A stretch of DNA of 64,000 bases. It comes from Rhodanobacteraceae bacterium. Its GTDB lineage: Bacteria; Pseudomonadota; Gammaproteobacteria; Xanthomonadales; Rhodanobacteraceae. This document shows, one piece after another, positions 36,480-46,046 of this stretch. The notes under the pieces were generated by a model, which saw only the letters and a list, made by a program, of their open reading frames with translations, was not told the origin of the DNA and searched no databases. Position 1 is the stretch's first letter; each line of letters opens with the position of its first letter. The position numbers were made by a program, and so were the translations under genes. The stretch covers positions 1 through 64,000 of the forward strand of contig JALUXG010000012.1 of the NCBI GenBank assembly GCA_027019085.1, given 5' to 3'.

Positions 36480-37367
36480 ATGTCCCGCACGCTGACTACC
36501 GCCCTGATGCAGGAAATCGACCACGGCAGCCGTGATGCCAACTTGTGCGCGATCGAGGAAGGTTTGCGCGAGGTCGCTGCCGGCGGTGCCCAACTCGTGC
36601 TTCTGCAGGAACTGCACAACGGTCCCTACTTCTGCCAGAGCGAGGACACACAGGCGTTTGACCTGGCCGAATCCATCCCCGGGCCGAGCACGGAGCGCAT
36701 CGGCGCCCTGGCGGCCGAACTGGGCCTGGTCGTGGTTGCCTCGTTGTTCGAACGCCGCGCTGCGGGTCTTTACCACAACACCGCCGTGGTCTTCGACAGA
36801 AATGCCGGCATCGTGGGTCGCTACCGGAAAATGCACATCCCGGATGATCCGGGCTTCTACGAGAAATTCTATTTCACCCCCGGCGATCTCGGCTTTGCAC
36901 CTATCGACACCTCGGTCGGACGCCTCGGTGTAATGGTCTGCTGGGACCAGTGGTACCCCGAGGCGGCCCGCCTCATGGCACTGGCGGGGGCCGAGCTGTT
37001 GCTCTACCCCACCGCCATCGGCTGGGACCCGGCCGACCCGGATGAGGAAAAAACCCGGCAACGCGAAGCCTGGATCACGGTGCAGCGCGGCCATGCGGTG
37101 GCCAATGGCTTACCCCTGCTGGCCTGCAACCGCACCGGCTTCGAAGCGGATCCGAGCGGTCACGGCCATGGCATCCAGTTCTGGGGTTCGAGCTTTGCCG
37201 CCGGCCCGCAGGGCGAGATACTGGCCCTCGCCAGCGACAGGCAAGGCGAACGGCTGCTGGTTGACATCGACATGACACGCAGCGAGAGCGTGCGCCGCAT
37301 CTGGCCCTTCCTGCGCGATCGCCGCATCGATGCCTACGAGGATCTGTGCAAGCGCTTTCGTGACTGA
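36480..37367 (+). CDS. aguB: N-carbamoylputrescine amidase
   Basis: A 295-residue nitrilase-superfamily amidase that hydrolyses N-carbamoylputrescine to putrescine, CO2 and ammonia. The Glu-Lys-Cys triad is E44 (LLQELHNGPYFC), K117 (YRKMHIPDDPGFYEKFYFTPGD) and C154 (VMVCWDQWYPEAAR). The fingerprint between them is that of the plant/bacterial AguB group. Start at ATG 36480 gives the family N terminus. It completes the pathway begun by aguA. Confidence 0.95.
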   Translation: MSRTLTTALMQEIDHGSRDANLCAIEEGLREVAAGGAQLVLLQELHNGPYFCQSEDTQAFDLAESIPGPSTERIGALAAELGLVVVASLFERRAAGLYHNTAVVFDRNAGIVGRYRKMHIPDDPGFYEKFYFTPGDLGFAPIDTSVGRLGVMVCWDQWYPEAARLMALAGAELLLYPTAIGWDPADPDEEKTRQREAWITVQRGHAVANGLPLLACNRTGFEADPSGHGHGIQFWGSSFAAGPQGEILALASDRQGERLLVDIDMTRSESVRRIWPFLRDRRIDAYEDLCKRFRD

Positions 37368-37428
37368 GCTGCCCGTGCTTGTGCAATGCACTGCATGCCC
37401 CCATGCTCGATGCTTGGTCAACTGAAAC

Positions 37429-38673
37429 GTGCGCATGAACGCCTCCAACCCGGATATTGCTCCAGACAACGATTGTGTCGACCCGCTCGCCGGCCAGCCC
37501 ATCAAACGGATCCAGCACGAGGGTGTCGAATTCGTCTTGCTGGGTACCGCCCACGTTTCCAGGTCCAGTGTCGAGGCCGTACAGGCATTATGCCGGCAGG
37601 AGACGTTCGACGCCGTGGCCGTCGAACTGTGCGAGAACCGCGAGCGCAGCCTGCGTGACCCGGATGCCTTCAAGCGCATGGACCTGTTCCAGGTGATCCG
37701 GCGCGGCCAGGTGGGCATGGTGGCAGCCAGCCTGGTCCTGGGCTCATTTCAGAAGCGTCTTGCCGAACAATACGGCATCGAGCCGGGCGCGGAAATGAAG
37801 GCCGCCATGGCATGCGCCGATCATGCCGGGCTGCCCCTGTGGACCATTGACCGCGATGTCGGCGTGACGCTCAAACGTTCGTGGCGATCACTGCGGCTGC
37901 GGGAAAGGCTTGGCGTGATCCTCGGGCTGGCCGGAAGCCTGTTCGAGCGCGAGGCAATTGCCGAGGACGAGATCGAGAAACTCAAGTCCGGCGACATGCT
38001 CGAAGGCGCATTCCGCGAATTTGCCCAGTCATCCGAAAAGCTCTATGCCGGATTGATTACCGAACGCGATGCCTTCATGGCTGCCCGCTTGCACACCCTG
38101 AGCGAAGCGCAGCCGCAGGTACGCAAGGTACTGGTGGTCATCGGTGCCGGTCATCTCCAGGGCCTGTCGGAACGACTGCAGAAACATGGAATGGATCCCG
38201 TGGCACAACTGGCCGAACTCGAACACATCCCGCCCGCCTCCCGCTGGCCACGCTATCTGGGCGGCGCTCTGGTGCTGGCCATCTTCGTTGCCATCGGGTT
38301 CGCCTTTCACCGCAACACCGCGCTTGGCACGCAAGCCCTGCTGACCTGGGTGATGGCCACCGGCTTGCTGGCGGCATTGGGCGCTGCGCTGGCCGGGGGG
38401 CATCCCCTGAGCATCCTTGCATCGTTCATCGCGGCGCCGCTCAAACCCATCCGCCTCGCCGTGCCGGCTGGCGCAATCGGTGCACTGACCGAAGTCTGGC
38501 TGCGCAGGCCGCGGGTCAGTGACTTCGAGACCCTGCGTGATGACATCGGCGAATGGCGTGGATGGTGGCGCAACCGCGTGGTACGCATCTTCCTGTTGTT
38601 CACGCTGGTCAACCTCGGCACGATCGCCGGGGAATACATCGCCGGGGTTCACATCCTGCGCAGCCTGCTGTGA
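37429..38673 (+). CDS. TraB/PrgY-family membrane protein
   Basis: A 414-residue TraB-family protein. The soluble N-terminal domain (1-270) has the conserved GTAHVS (39-44), the VELCENR block and GAGHLQG (about 244-250). About four hydrophobic segments follow (280-405). In enterococci, TraB/PrgY limits pheromone activity; in bacteria at large the family has Tiki-like fold residues and is suspected to be a metalloprotease, which is not settled. ATG 37429 and 37435 are both possible starts. It stands alone between aguB and a cytochrome c gene. Confidence 0.85.
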   Translation: MRMNASNPDIAPDNDCVDPLAGQPIKRIQHEGVEFVLLGTAHVSRSSVEAVQALCRQETFDAVAVELCENRERSLRDPDAFKRMDLFQVIRRGQVGMVAASLVLGSFQKRLAEQYGIEPGAEMKAAMACADHAGLPLWTIDRDVGVTLKRSWRSLRLRERLGVILGLAGSLFEREAIAEDEIEKLKSGDMLEGAFREFAQSSEKLYAGLITERDAFMAARLHTLSEAQPQVRKVLVVIGAGHLQGLSERLQKHGMDPVAQLAELEHIPPASRWPRYLGGALVLAIFVAIGFAFHRNTALGTQALLTWVMATGLLAALGAALAGGHPLSILASFIAAPLKPIRLAVPAGAIGALTEVWLRRPRVSDFETLRDDIGEWRGWWRNRVVRIFLLFTLVNLGTIAGEYIAGVHILRSLL

Positions 38674-38779
38674 ACCGTGTTTGCATGGCCTTGTCTGCAA
38701 CCATGTCCTGCACGCTATACTCCGGACTGGTCTGACACATCCACCGGCCTGCGGGCCGCAATCTGGCTGGAATCCTACG

Positions 38780-39445
38780 ATGACGCGAATGTATTCGATC
38801 GCCCTCGTCGCCGCAGTGTCGGTTCTGGGGATGCATGCCGCCCACGCGGCCACCGCCAACAAGGGAGATGCAACCCGCGGCAAGACGCTGGTCTATACCT
38901 GCGCAGGCTGCCACGGCATCCCCGGCTATGAAAACGCCTACCCCAATTACCGGGTGCCAATGATTGCCGGGCAGAAGGATGCCTACATCATCAAGGCATT
39001 GCACGAATACCGTTCGGGCGACCGCAAGCACCCGACCATGCATGCCCAGGCTTCCAGTTTCAGTGACCAGGACATCGACGATATCGCTGCCTATCTGTCG
39101 AGCCTTGCGCCTCCCGCATCTTCGCTGCCGCAGGCACCGCAGACCAAGGCACCGGCCAAGGCCATGGTCTGCGCCAGCTGCCATGGCATGCACGGCCAAG
39201 CCGAGGTGGCAGGCGCAGACCCGACCACGCCCCGCATTGCAGGCCAGTACCAGAATTACCTGGCCCAGGCCCTGCACGAATACCAGACAGGCCAGCGTGA
39301 CAACCCCATCATGAAGGGCATGGCAGCCACCCTGACCGGCAAGGACATCGAAACCGTGACCCGGTACTTCGCTGAACAACCAAGCGAATTGAGTTCGCTG
39401 AAATACCACATCCAGGGCGCCAGCGAAATGGGTGCCAGCAACTGA
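38780..39445 (+). CDS. Exported diheme cytochrome c (c4-like)
   Basis: A 221-residue protein with a signal peptide ending AHA (about residue 23) and two class I cytochrome c domains in tandem. Heme-binding motifs are CAGCH (41-45) and CASCH (131-135); methionine ligands are expected in the RKHPTMHAQ and NPIMKGMA segments. Size and layout fit cytochrome c4, a periplasmic electron carrier between the bc1 complex and a terminal oxidase. It is followed by a strong terminator, so it is monocistronic. Confidence 0.9.
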   Translation: MTRMYSIALVAAVSVLGMHAAHAATANKGDATRGKTLVYTCAGCHGIPGYENAYPNYRVPMIAGQKDAYIIKALHEYRSGDRKHPTMHAQASSFSDQDIDDIAAYLSSLAPPASSLPQAPQTKAPAKAMVCASCHGMHGQAEVAGADPTTPRIAGQYQNYLAQALHEYQTGQRDNPIMKGMAATLTGKDIETVTRYFAEQPSELSSLKYHIQGASEMGASN

Positions 39446-39479
39446 TCAATCCGCCCGGTACGGTTGTACACATGATGTG

Positions 39480-39510
39480 AAAACCCGGTGTGAAGCCGGG
39501 TTTTCTTTTT
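39480..39510 (+). terminator. Intrinsic terminator after cytochrome c gene
   Basis: Stem AAAACCCGG (39480-39488) pairs with CCGGGTTTT (39496-39504) around a seven-base loop, then CTTTTT. The mirror A run also allows it to serve the convergent nfuA gene. Confidence 0.9.
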
Positions 39511-39517
39511 CATGCAG

Positions 39518-40126
39518 TCAGGACACAGCCGATGCCCCTTGATGCCCTTTGTAGAAGGGGTCGGTACCACTTTCGTGATCGGTGGCATCACGTACGGCCG
39601 TAATTTCGGGCACTTTCTCGCGCAGGGTTTTCTCAATCCCGTTGCGCAGGGTCACGTCGACCATGCCGCAACCATGGCAGCCACCACCGAACTGCAACAC
39701 GACCTCACCGGCAGCGGTCACTTCTAGCAGGCTGACCCGACCACCGTGCGAGGCGATCTGCGGATTGATGATCGCATCAAGGACATAGCGCACGCGTTCG
39801 ACCATGCCCGCTTCGGCATCCGGCATCTCGCCCTTGATACGCGGAGCACGGATGTTCAGCACGCCGCCGGTCGGGTTGGGTTCGAAATCGATCGAGGCAC
39901 CTTGCAACCAGTCCATTCCTGCATCGTCCACAAGCAGGGTGAATCCATGGCATTCGAAAGACCACTCGCGGCCGCTCAGTTCCGATGCCTCACAGAACTC
40001 CAGCTCGCAACTGGCCGCGGGCGTGCCACCCTGCTTCACGCTGAGCCGGATCCCCAATCCGGGAATGTCTTGGCGTTCGATCAGCGTGCGGAAATGCTGT
40101 TGCGCGCGTTCGGTAATCTCGATCAC
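39518..40126 (-). CDS. nfuA: Fe/S biogenesis protein NfuA
   Basis: A 202-residue two-domain protein. The N-terminal degenerate A-type domain spans about 1-100 and lacks the cysteines of a functional IscA. The C-terminal Nfu domain has the cluster-binding C150 and C153 in GGGCHGCGM, preceded by SHGGRVSLLEV. NfuA carries a [4Fe-4S] cluster between two subunits and delivers it to client enzymes, above all under oxidative stress. The gene is divergent from phhB and convergent with the cytochrome c gene across the terminator. Confidence 0.95.
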   Translation of the reverse strand: MIEITERAQQHFRTLIERQDIPGLGIRLSVKQGGTPAASCELEFCEASELSGREWSFECHGFTLLVDDAGMDWLQGASIDFEPNPTGGVLNIRAPRIKGEMPDAEAGMVERVRYVLDAIINPQIASHGGRVSLLEVTAAGEVVLQFGGGCHGCGMVDVTLRNGIEKTLREKVPEITAVRDATDHESGTDPFYKGHQGASAVS

Positions 40127-40263
40127 TGTGCTGTCTGCAGCCTTCCGGCTGCCCTCACTGGAAACAGGACCATTTTAGTACGAATCAAGGGGGCCTGCTG
40201 CTCCTTTGACAATCTCTGGCACACCAACGACGCTTTGCATCCCCGAATATCCTGGAGTCCGGC

Positions 40264-40599
40264 ATGAACCACGCGAACCTTTCCACAGTCCATTGTGAAC
40301 CGCAAAAGGGTCGACAGGCCCTGGATTCGGAGAAATGCCGGCATTGGCTTGAGGAACTCGACGGCTGGACACTGGGTCCGGATGGCAAAGCCATAAGCAA
40401 GACCTTCAGCTTCGCGGACTTTCGCCATACGCTGGGCTTCATCAACGCCGTCGGATTCATGGCCAACCGCGAGGACCATCACCCCGACCTCGAGGCCGGT
40501 TACGGTCACTGCACGCTTCGATGGTCGACCCATGACGTGGACGGCCTGTCCATGAACGATTTCATCTGCGCAGCCCGCGTGGATGCCATGCTGCGCTGA
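40264..40599 (+). CDS. phhB: Pterin-4a-carbinolamine dehydratase
   Basis: A 111-residue 4a-hydroxytetrahydrobiopterin dehydratase (PCD/DCoH family). The active-site block is REDHHPDLEAGYGHCTLRWSTHDVDGLS (about 70-97). It regenerates the pterin cofactor after aromatic amino-acid hydroxylation; no phenylalanine hydroxylase gene is in the window. It is convergent with rluC. Confidence 0.92.
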   Translation: MNHANLSTVHCEPQKGRQALDSEKCRHWLEELDGWTLGPDGKAISKTFSFADFRHTLGFINAVGFMANREDHHPDLEAGYGHCTLRWSTHDVDGLSMNDFICAARVDAMLR

Positions 40600-40622
40600 A
40601 GGCACATTCTTGGCATTCGCAA

Positions 40623-41573
40623 TCACTTGCGTGGCAGGGCATCGAGCACCGCACGCAGCTCCTCCGGAAGGGGGCTGGAGAAGGCATGCGTTCGTCCATC
40701 CAGATCGAACGCGAAATGGGACGCATGCAGGAACAACCGGCCAAGCCCCCATTGCCGGAAGCGCCGGTTGGTTTCGCGTTCGCCATATTTGCTGTCGCCC
40801 GCAAGCGGATGACCGACATGCGCCGCATGCACCCGGATCTGGTGCGTGCGGCCGGTATCCAGGGTCACTTCCATGAGGCTGGCATCGGCATAGCGCTCGA
40901 CCTGGCGAAAGAAACTTAGGGACGGCTTTCCATCGGCAGCCACCTGCACCATACGTTCGCCGCCCTGCATCACCGATTTGCGCAGCGGCACGTTGACATC
41001 GAATCGGGCCCGAGCAGGCCGCCCCGTCAAGAGCGCCAGGTATTGCTTGGTGACGCGGCCTTCACGGATACAGGCCTGTAGACCGGTCAATGCCTGGCGC
41101 GTACGCGCCAGCACCAGCACGCCGCTGGTGTCACGATCCAGCCGGTGCGCCAGTTCCAGCATGTCGCCTGGACGGGCCGCGCGCAACAGCTCGATGGCAC
41201 CGTGATCAATGCCACTGCCGCCATGACTGGCCATGCCTGCCGGCTTGTCGAGCACGAGGAAATGGCGATCCTCGTGGATGATGGCTTCCTCGACCGCCCG
41301 GATACGCCCCGCAGGCGGTTGCCCGTGTCCCTTTTCAGCGGTGCGCACCGGTGGCACGCGCAACGTATCACCCTCCTTGAGACGCGTGTCGGGCTTGACA
41401 CGTCGTCCATTGACCCGGACCTGTCCCTTGCGGACAAGGCGATACACCAGGCTGCGCGGCACCCCCTTGAGTAAGGCCGCCAGGGCATTGTCGACACGCT
41501 GTCCATCACGGTCTGCGCCAATTTCCACATGTTGCACGCCACCCTGGCGTGGAGCCGATTCTGCACTATGCAT
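40623..41573 (-). CDS. rluC: 23S rRNA pseudouridine synthase RluC
   Basis: A 316-residue RluA-family synthase. An N-terminal S4 RNA-binding domain (about 25-85, QRVDNALAALLKGVPRSLVYRLVRKGQVRVNGRR) is followed by the catalytic domain with D146 in HRLDRDTSG. RluC makes pseudouridines 955, 2504 and 2580 in E. coli 23S rRNA. The start lies divergently from rne across a long leader, an arrangement shared with E. coli, which strengthens the RluC over RluD/RluA assignment. Confidence 0.92.
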   Translation of the reverse strand: MHSAESAPRQGGVQHVEIGADRDGQRVDNALAALLKGVPRSLVYRLVRKGQVRVNGRRVKPDTRLKEGDTLRVPPVRTAEKGHGQPPAGRIRAVEEAIIHEDRHFLVLDKPAGMASHGGSGIDHGAIELLRAARPGDMLELAHRLDRDTSGVLVLARTRQALTGLQACIREGRVTKQYLALLTGRPARARFDVNVPLRKSVMQGGERMVQVAADGKPSLSFFRQVERYADASLMEVTLDTGRTHQIRVHAAHVGHPLAGDSKYGERETNRRFRQWGLGRLFLHASHFAFDLDGRTHAFSSPLPEELRAVLDALPRK

Positions 41574-41602
41574 TGCTAAGTTCCGGATTCGAAAGCTATA
41601 CT
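41573..41602 (+). promoter_or_regulatory. Putative rne promoter
   Basis: TTGCTA (41573-41578) and TATACT (41597-41602) are separated by 18 bases. A transcript starting at about 41609 would give rne a leader of around 300 bases. The -35 overlaps the rluC start codon. The element is visible; its use is inferred. Confidence 0.55.
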
Positions 41603-41913
41603 TCCGCAGCGTCGAACGGATCGATGATCCCCGTGGATTCCGGTCCGGCGAAGGCCCGCTACGGCGGTGATATGCAGCCCGCCCGCCATGTGGCGATCGG
41701 GCCTGATGCCGTCATCGTAGCGGTTCGAATCGTGGTTTGCCCGCGTCCATCCCGACTCGGGAGAACGCGGCGCATGGCCCCATGTTTCACTCCGGAGCAC
41801 TGGATCAGCTTCGGACCCATCACGCATCTCGTATCGAGGCGCGATCCCCGGCAGGCCGCCGCAAGGCGCCACCGCGGCGCGCGGCCCCGCGGGATGCCAA
41901 GGAAATCTGACAA
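41603..41913 (+). other. Long rne 5' leader
   Basis: About 310 GC-rich bases between the promoter and rne hold no conserved gene. In E. coli the rne leader (about 360 bases) is a structured target through which RNase E adjusts its own mRNA level. The same length and gene order here suggest similar autoregulation, though sequence conservation was not tested. A frame open across the leader ends at the rne ATG (41917) as ATGA, but its protein is low-complexity Arg/Ala and I do not call it a gene. Confidence 0.5.
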
Positions 41914-44900
41914 ATGAAACGCATGTTGATCAACGCAACTCAGCGTGAAGAGTTGCGCGTGGCCATAGTCGATGGCCAGAACCTCTACGATCTCGATATC
42001 GAGATTCCCTCCCGCGAACAAAAAAAGTCGAACATCTACAAGGCCCGCATCACCCGCGTGGAACCCTCCCTTGAGGCCTGTTTTGTCGACTACGGTTCCG
42101 AACGCCACGGCTTCCTTCCGCTGAAGGAAATTTCCCCCGAGTATTTCGCGGAAGGGACCGACCCGCACAAGAGCGGCATCCGCCACCTGCTCAAGGAAGG
42201 CCAGGAACTGGTCGTCCAGGTCGAAAAGGAGGAGCGCGGCAACAAGGGTGCGGCGCTGACCACCTACATCAGCCTCGCCGGCCGCTACATGGTACTCATG
42301 CCCAACAACCCCAAGGCCGGTGGGGTTTCTCGCCGTATCGAGGGTGAGGATCGTGCCGCACTGAAGGAAGCGCTGGATCATCTCGACGTGCCCGATTCCA
42401 TGGGCCTTATCGTGCGTACCGCCGGCATGGGACGCAGTGCCGAGGAATTGCAGTGGGACCTCGACTACCTGATGCACCTGTGGAAATCCATTTCCACGGC
42501 GAGCACGTCAAGAAAGGCTCCCTTCCTGATCTATCAGGAATCCCGACTCTTCATCCGGGCACTGCGCGATTACCTGCGGGCAGACATCGGCGAGATCCTC
42601 ATCGACGAGCCTGACATGTTCGAGGAGGCACGCGAGTTCATGGCGCAGGTCATGCCCCACTCGCTGCCCAAACTCAAGTTGTATCAGGACACCACGCCCC
42701 TGTTCTCGCGCTTCCAGATCGAGAGCCAGATCGAGAGCGCATTCGACCGCACCGTGCGTCTGCCCTCGGGCGGATCGATCGTCATTGATCCGACCGAGGC
42801 GTTGACATCCATCGACATCAATTCCTCACGCGCTACCAAGGGCAGCGACATCGAGGAGACCGCGTTCAACACCAACTGCGAGGCGGCGGCAGAAATCGCC
42901 CGGCAACTGCGTATCCGCGATGCCGGCGGCCTGATCGTGATCGACTTCATCGACATGGACAGTCCCAGGCATCAGCGCGAGGTCGAGGATCGACTCAAGG
43001 ACGCCCTGCGCCTTGATCGCGCACGTGTGCAGGTTGGCCGCATATCCCGTTTCGGCCTGCTGGAAATGTCTCGCCAGCGCCTGCGGCCCAGCCTGGGCGA
43101 GTCGACCAAGATCGTATGCCCCCGTTGCGACGGCCACGGCCATATCCGCAGCGTGGAATCGTTGTCGCTCTCGGCACTGCGCCTGGTCGAAGAGCACGCC
43201 ATGAAGGAAAACACCGGGCAGGTCCTGGTGCAGGCGCCGATGCCGGTAGCCAATTTCCTGCTCAACGAAAAGCGCGCCAGCGTGGTCGAGATCGAGTTGC
43301 GCCACAAGGTGCACGTGGTCATCGTCGCCGACGAGAAACTTCGCACGCCGCATCTTGAAATCACCCGCATCCGCGAAGTGGACATGGGTGAGCACAGCAA
43401 GCCCAGCTACGACCGCCTGACCGAAACCGAGATCGACCCGGTTCGCAAGATGGGCCAGACGCTCGGCAGCTCCGAGGAACCAGCCGTTTCCCGCATTGTC
43501 CATGCCACCCCGGCTCCCACGCCGGCGGAACCGGAGCCTGCGCCTGAAGTCACGCCAGCAGCCCCCGGCCTGATCAAGCGTCTTTTCGGCGGACTGTTCG
43601 GAAGTCCGCAGGGCGCAAGCACGCAGCAGGAACAAAAGATCGAAACCAGCCGCCCGCGATCGGCCCAACGGCAGTCGCGTTCCACCGGCGAGCGCAGCGG
43701 CAACTCCGGCAGCAGCCGTCGCCGCACTGAACGCGGTGGCAACGGTGCTTCGCGGCGCAACCGGAACACCAGTCAGGACGAGCGTGGCAGCAACAACGAC
43801 TCTTCCAGCCGTTCCGGCGCAGGCAAGACCAGCTCCGGTGCGCGCAGCAAACGCGGCGGACGCAGCAGCGACAATGCTGCCCGTGCTACGCAGAAAGGCA
43901 GTGCGACCAAATCCACTGCCGACACCAGTGCGAACAAGCCAGGCCAGGCAAGCAATTCCATCCCACCTCCCGGTCAGGATGCACAGCCCGAGGCCGCAGT
44001 GGCCGCAACGCCGTCTCGCGACAATGACAGTTCACCAACTCCAGCTGCCGACGCCGGAGCTGCCGATGGCAACCGTTCCAGCGGGCAGCGCCGCCGTAGG
44101 GGCCGCCGCGGTGGCCGTCGTCGCAGGCGCAGCGGTGGCGGTGAAAATGCAGCCAATTCAACACCCGCAAAGGACGCGTCAAGCGCTTCCGGCCCACAGG
44201 ACGCGCGTTCCGAACGGGTGTCCGGCGATGTCGGGGAGCCGGCTTCCGGCAAGACCCCCGCTACGTCCGCTTCCGGACCCCAGGTCAAAGTCGAGCCCTC
44301 CGCGCCTTCACCTGCGGCACCCCAGCCAGCAGCACACGATGCATCGTCCGGTACGACAAAGCCCGCCGTATCCGGTACAAGCGCCTCTCCCGATCAGAAG
44401 GCACCCGCCCCGGGTGCTCCCTCCCCCGGTCCTGCGCAGCAGCCCAGGACGGAAGCACGCCGACCGGTAGCGACCACAAGACCATCGTCGCCTGCCGATG
44501 GCGGTGCCGACACATCGCCTGCATCCCCACGACGGTCCGCTCCTGCACCTGTCGCCACCCCTGATGCAGCGACGTCGAATGCACCGCCACCACCACCGGC
44601 ACCGCCCTCCGGCACGTCGCATACGCCAACGTCGGCGCCAGGCGCCGCATCACATACCCCGATGCAGCCACCCCGCGATAGCGCAGTGACGCATCCGGAA
44701 CGCAGCACCGACTCGCCCGTACAGGGTGGTAAAACGGCGTCACCACAGGCGCCGGACCGTGTGCGCAAAACGGACGGTGATCCGCCACCGGAAAACCCTG
44801 TGCCAAGGCCATCATCAGCCGAGCGTGTCGCAGCACCCGCATCGACGCCAGTATCCGATGCTGCCGATCGCAAGCCGGGCCCAGCCCCGGCTTCCGAGGG

Positions 44901-45021
44901 GAAAATGGCTACGACGTCGGTTGACGAAAGACCCAAGGCCACACCGCCAGCGGCATCTCCCAGGCCGACGCCCGGCCCGGGCTCTGCCGCGGACGATGCA
45001 TCCGGAGATAACCGCACCTGA
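41914..45021 (+). CDS. rne: Ribonuclease E
   Basis: A 1035-residue RNase E. The catalytic half (1-510) opens with [20 protein letters not shown] and includes the S1 domain ([24 protein letters not shown]), the 5' sensor, and the DNase I-like site with D301 (SIDINSS) and D344 (VIDFIDMD). The Zn-link is CPRC at 402-405. The C-terminal half (about 540-1035) is disordered, dominated by Ser, Pro, Ala, Thr and Gly with arginine patches such as [14 protein letters not shown], the usual RNA-binding and degradosome scaffold. It starts RNA decay and processes rRNA and tRNA. Long leader and divergent rluC match E. coli. Confidence 0.96.
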   Translation: MKRMLINATQREELRVAIVDGQNLYDLDIEIPSREQKKSNIYKARITRVEPSLEACFVDYGSERHGFLPLKEISPEYFAEGTDPHKSGIRHLLKEGQELVVQVEKEERGNKGAALTTYISLAGRYMVLMPNNPKAGGVSRRIEGEDRAALKEALDHLDVPDSMGLIVRTAGMGRSAEELQWDLDYLMHLWKSISTASTSRKAPFLIYQESRLFIRALRDYLRADIGEILIDEPDMFEEAREFMAQVMPHSLPKLKLYQDTTPLFSRFQIESQIESAFDRTVRLPSGGSIVIDPTEALTSIDINSSRATKGSDIEETAFNTNCEAAAEIARQLRIRDAGGLIVIDFIDMDSPRHQREVEDRLKDALRLDRARVQVGRISRFGLLEMSRQRLRPSLGESTKIVCPRCDGHGHIRSVESLSLSALRLVEEHAMKENTGQVLVQAPMPVANFLLNEKRASVVEIELRHKVHVVIVADEKLRTPHLEITRIREVDMGEHSKPSYDRLTETEIDPVRKMGQTLGSSEEPAVSRIVHATPAPTPAEPEPAPEVTPAAPGLIKRLFGGLFGSPQGASTQQEQKIETSRPRSAQRQSRSTGERSGNSGSSRRRTERGGNGASRRNRNTSQDERGSNNDSSSRSGAGKTSSGARSKRGGRSSDNAARATQKGSATKSTADTSANKPGQASNSIPPPGQDAQPEAAVAATPSRDNDSSPTPAADAGAADGNRSSGQRRRRGRRGGRRRRRSGGGENAANSTPAKDASSASGPQDARSERVSGDVGEPASGKTPATSASGPQVKVEPSAPSPAAPQPAAHDASSGTTKPAVSGTSASPDQKAPAPGAPSPGPAQQPRTEARRPVATTRPSSPADGGADTSPASPRRSAPAPVATPDAATSNAPPPPPAPPSGTSHTPTSAPGAASHTPMQPPRDSAVTHPERSTDSPVQGGKTASPQAPDRVRKTDGDPPPENPVPRPSSAERVAAPASTPVSDAADRKPGPAPASEGKMATTSVDERPKATPPAASPRPTPGPGSAADDASGDNRT

Positions 45022-45035
45022 TCGCCAGGTGCGGT
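45011..45035 (+). other. Perfect hairpin over the rne stop codon
   Basis: ACCGCACCTG (45011-45020) pairs with CAGGTGCGGT (45026-45035) around a five-base loop, and the TGA stop (45019-45021) lies in the 5' arm and loop. No T tract follows, so it is not a normal intrinsic terminator. It may act as a 3' stabiliser or partial terminator for rne mRNA. Confidence 0.55.
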
Positions 45036-45097
45036 GGCTGCACCCAGCTGATGCTTTGGTGTAGGTTCCGGATCTGGATCGCGAATCCGATGCAGCC

Positions 45098-46036
45098 ATG
45101 CCCTTCGCCATTTCGACGTTCTATCAGCATGCCCTGCGTCACTGGGTACTGAGCACTTTTCCACGCGAGCCGTCGCGTGGAGTCGATTACCTCCATCCGC
45201 AAGGCGACCCCGGGCTGTTCGGCCCCGACAGCGTGACCTGGCGCATTCATGGAGACTTTCCCGGCATGCTTGCCGGCGGCCTGTGTGCACTGATGCTGCA
45301 GACACTGCACCCGCGAGCCCTCGCCGCCGTGTGGGATCATTCCGGATTCCGTCATGACCTGCTCGGCCGCCTGCGTCGAACCACGGCCTTCGTCGGTGGA
45401 ACGACCTATGCCCCGCGACAGGCGGCACAGGCACTTGTCGAACGTGTGCGCTGCATCCATGCCGGTATCCATGGCCATACGGCGGACGGGGTGCCTTATG
45501 CTGCCAACGACCCGGAACTGCTGACCTGGGTCCACGTCACCGAGGCGTATGCGTTCCTGCAGGGCTTCCGGCGTTTCGGACCGGTCGCCGTACCGGCGTG
45601 GGCCGCCGATGCCTATTTCGACGAGGTTCGCCGCATCGCCGAGGCTCTGGGTGCAAGCCATGTGCCGGACAGCGAGTCGGCCGTGCATGTCTACCTCCAT
45701 GACATTCGCCAGGACCTCCGCTTCGACGCGCGTTCTCGTGAAGTCCTGGCCGTGCTCCATGCCATACGGCTTCCGGTGCCTCTTGCCGGCATTTCACGCG
45801 ATGTTTTCATGCAGGCCGGGGCATCACTTCTACCCCGTTGGGCTGCCGACATGCTCGGCCGCACGCCCATGCAGGGGGCCAGGGCACGCATGGCCGCAAG
45901 TGTTCTGCGCACACTTGCCCCCGCCTTTCGTGCCGCCCTTCGCCATGGCGTGGCAGCCCAGTCCTGTCAGCGCATGGGTCGCGATGCCGACAGCCTCCAT
46001 GCTTTCCCCCCGCGCGCGGAGAAGCAGGTCAACTGA
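45098..46036 (+). CDS. DUF2236 / MpaB-Lcp-like oxygenase-family protein
   Basis: A 312-residue protein with the DUF2236 pattern, related to latex-clearing oxygenase (Lcp) and fungal MpaB: TWRIHGDFPGMLAGGLCALMLQTLHPRALAAV near residues 45-78, then TTYAP and RVRCIHAGIHG, and WVHVTEAYAFL. In Lcp, conserved histidines and an arginine of this domain bind heme b. Similar residues are present here, but activity on any substrate is unknown. A gap of 76 bases separates it from rne. Confidence 0.75.
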   Translation: MPFAISTFYQHALRHWVLSTFPREPSRGVDYLHPQGDPGLFGPDSVTWRIHGDFPGMLAGGLCALMLQTLHPRALAAVWDHSGFRHDLLGRLRRTTAFVGGTTYAPRQAAQALVERVRCIHAGIHGHTADGVPYAANDPELLTWVHVTEAYAFLQGFRRFGPVAVPAWAADAYFDEVRRIAEALGASHVPDSESAVHVYLHDIRQDLRFDARSREVLAVLHAIRLPVPLAGISRDVFMQAGASLLPRWAADMLGRTPMQGARARMAASVLRTLAPAFRAALRHGVAAQSCQRMGRDADSLHAFPPRAEKQVN

Positions 46037-46046
46037 CTTTACGGGT

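Noticed and set aside
41549-41917. Plus-strand frame through the rne leader ending as ATGA on the rne start
   Set aside because: It begins inside rluC, is rich in Arg/Ala/Gly from GC-biased codons, and has no family resemblance. I keep it only as a remote leader-peptide possibility.
41659-42477. Antisense frame of 272 codons over the rne leader and 5' end
   Set aside because: It overlaps conserved RNase E coding sequence and shows no domain.
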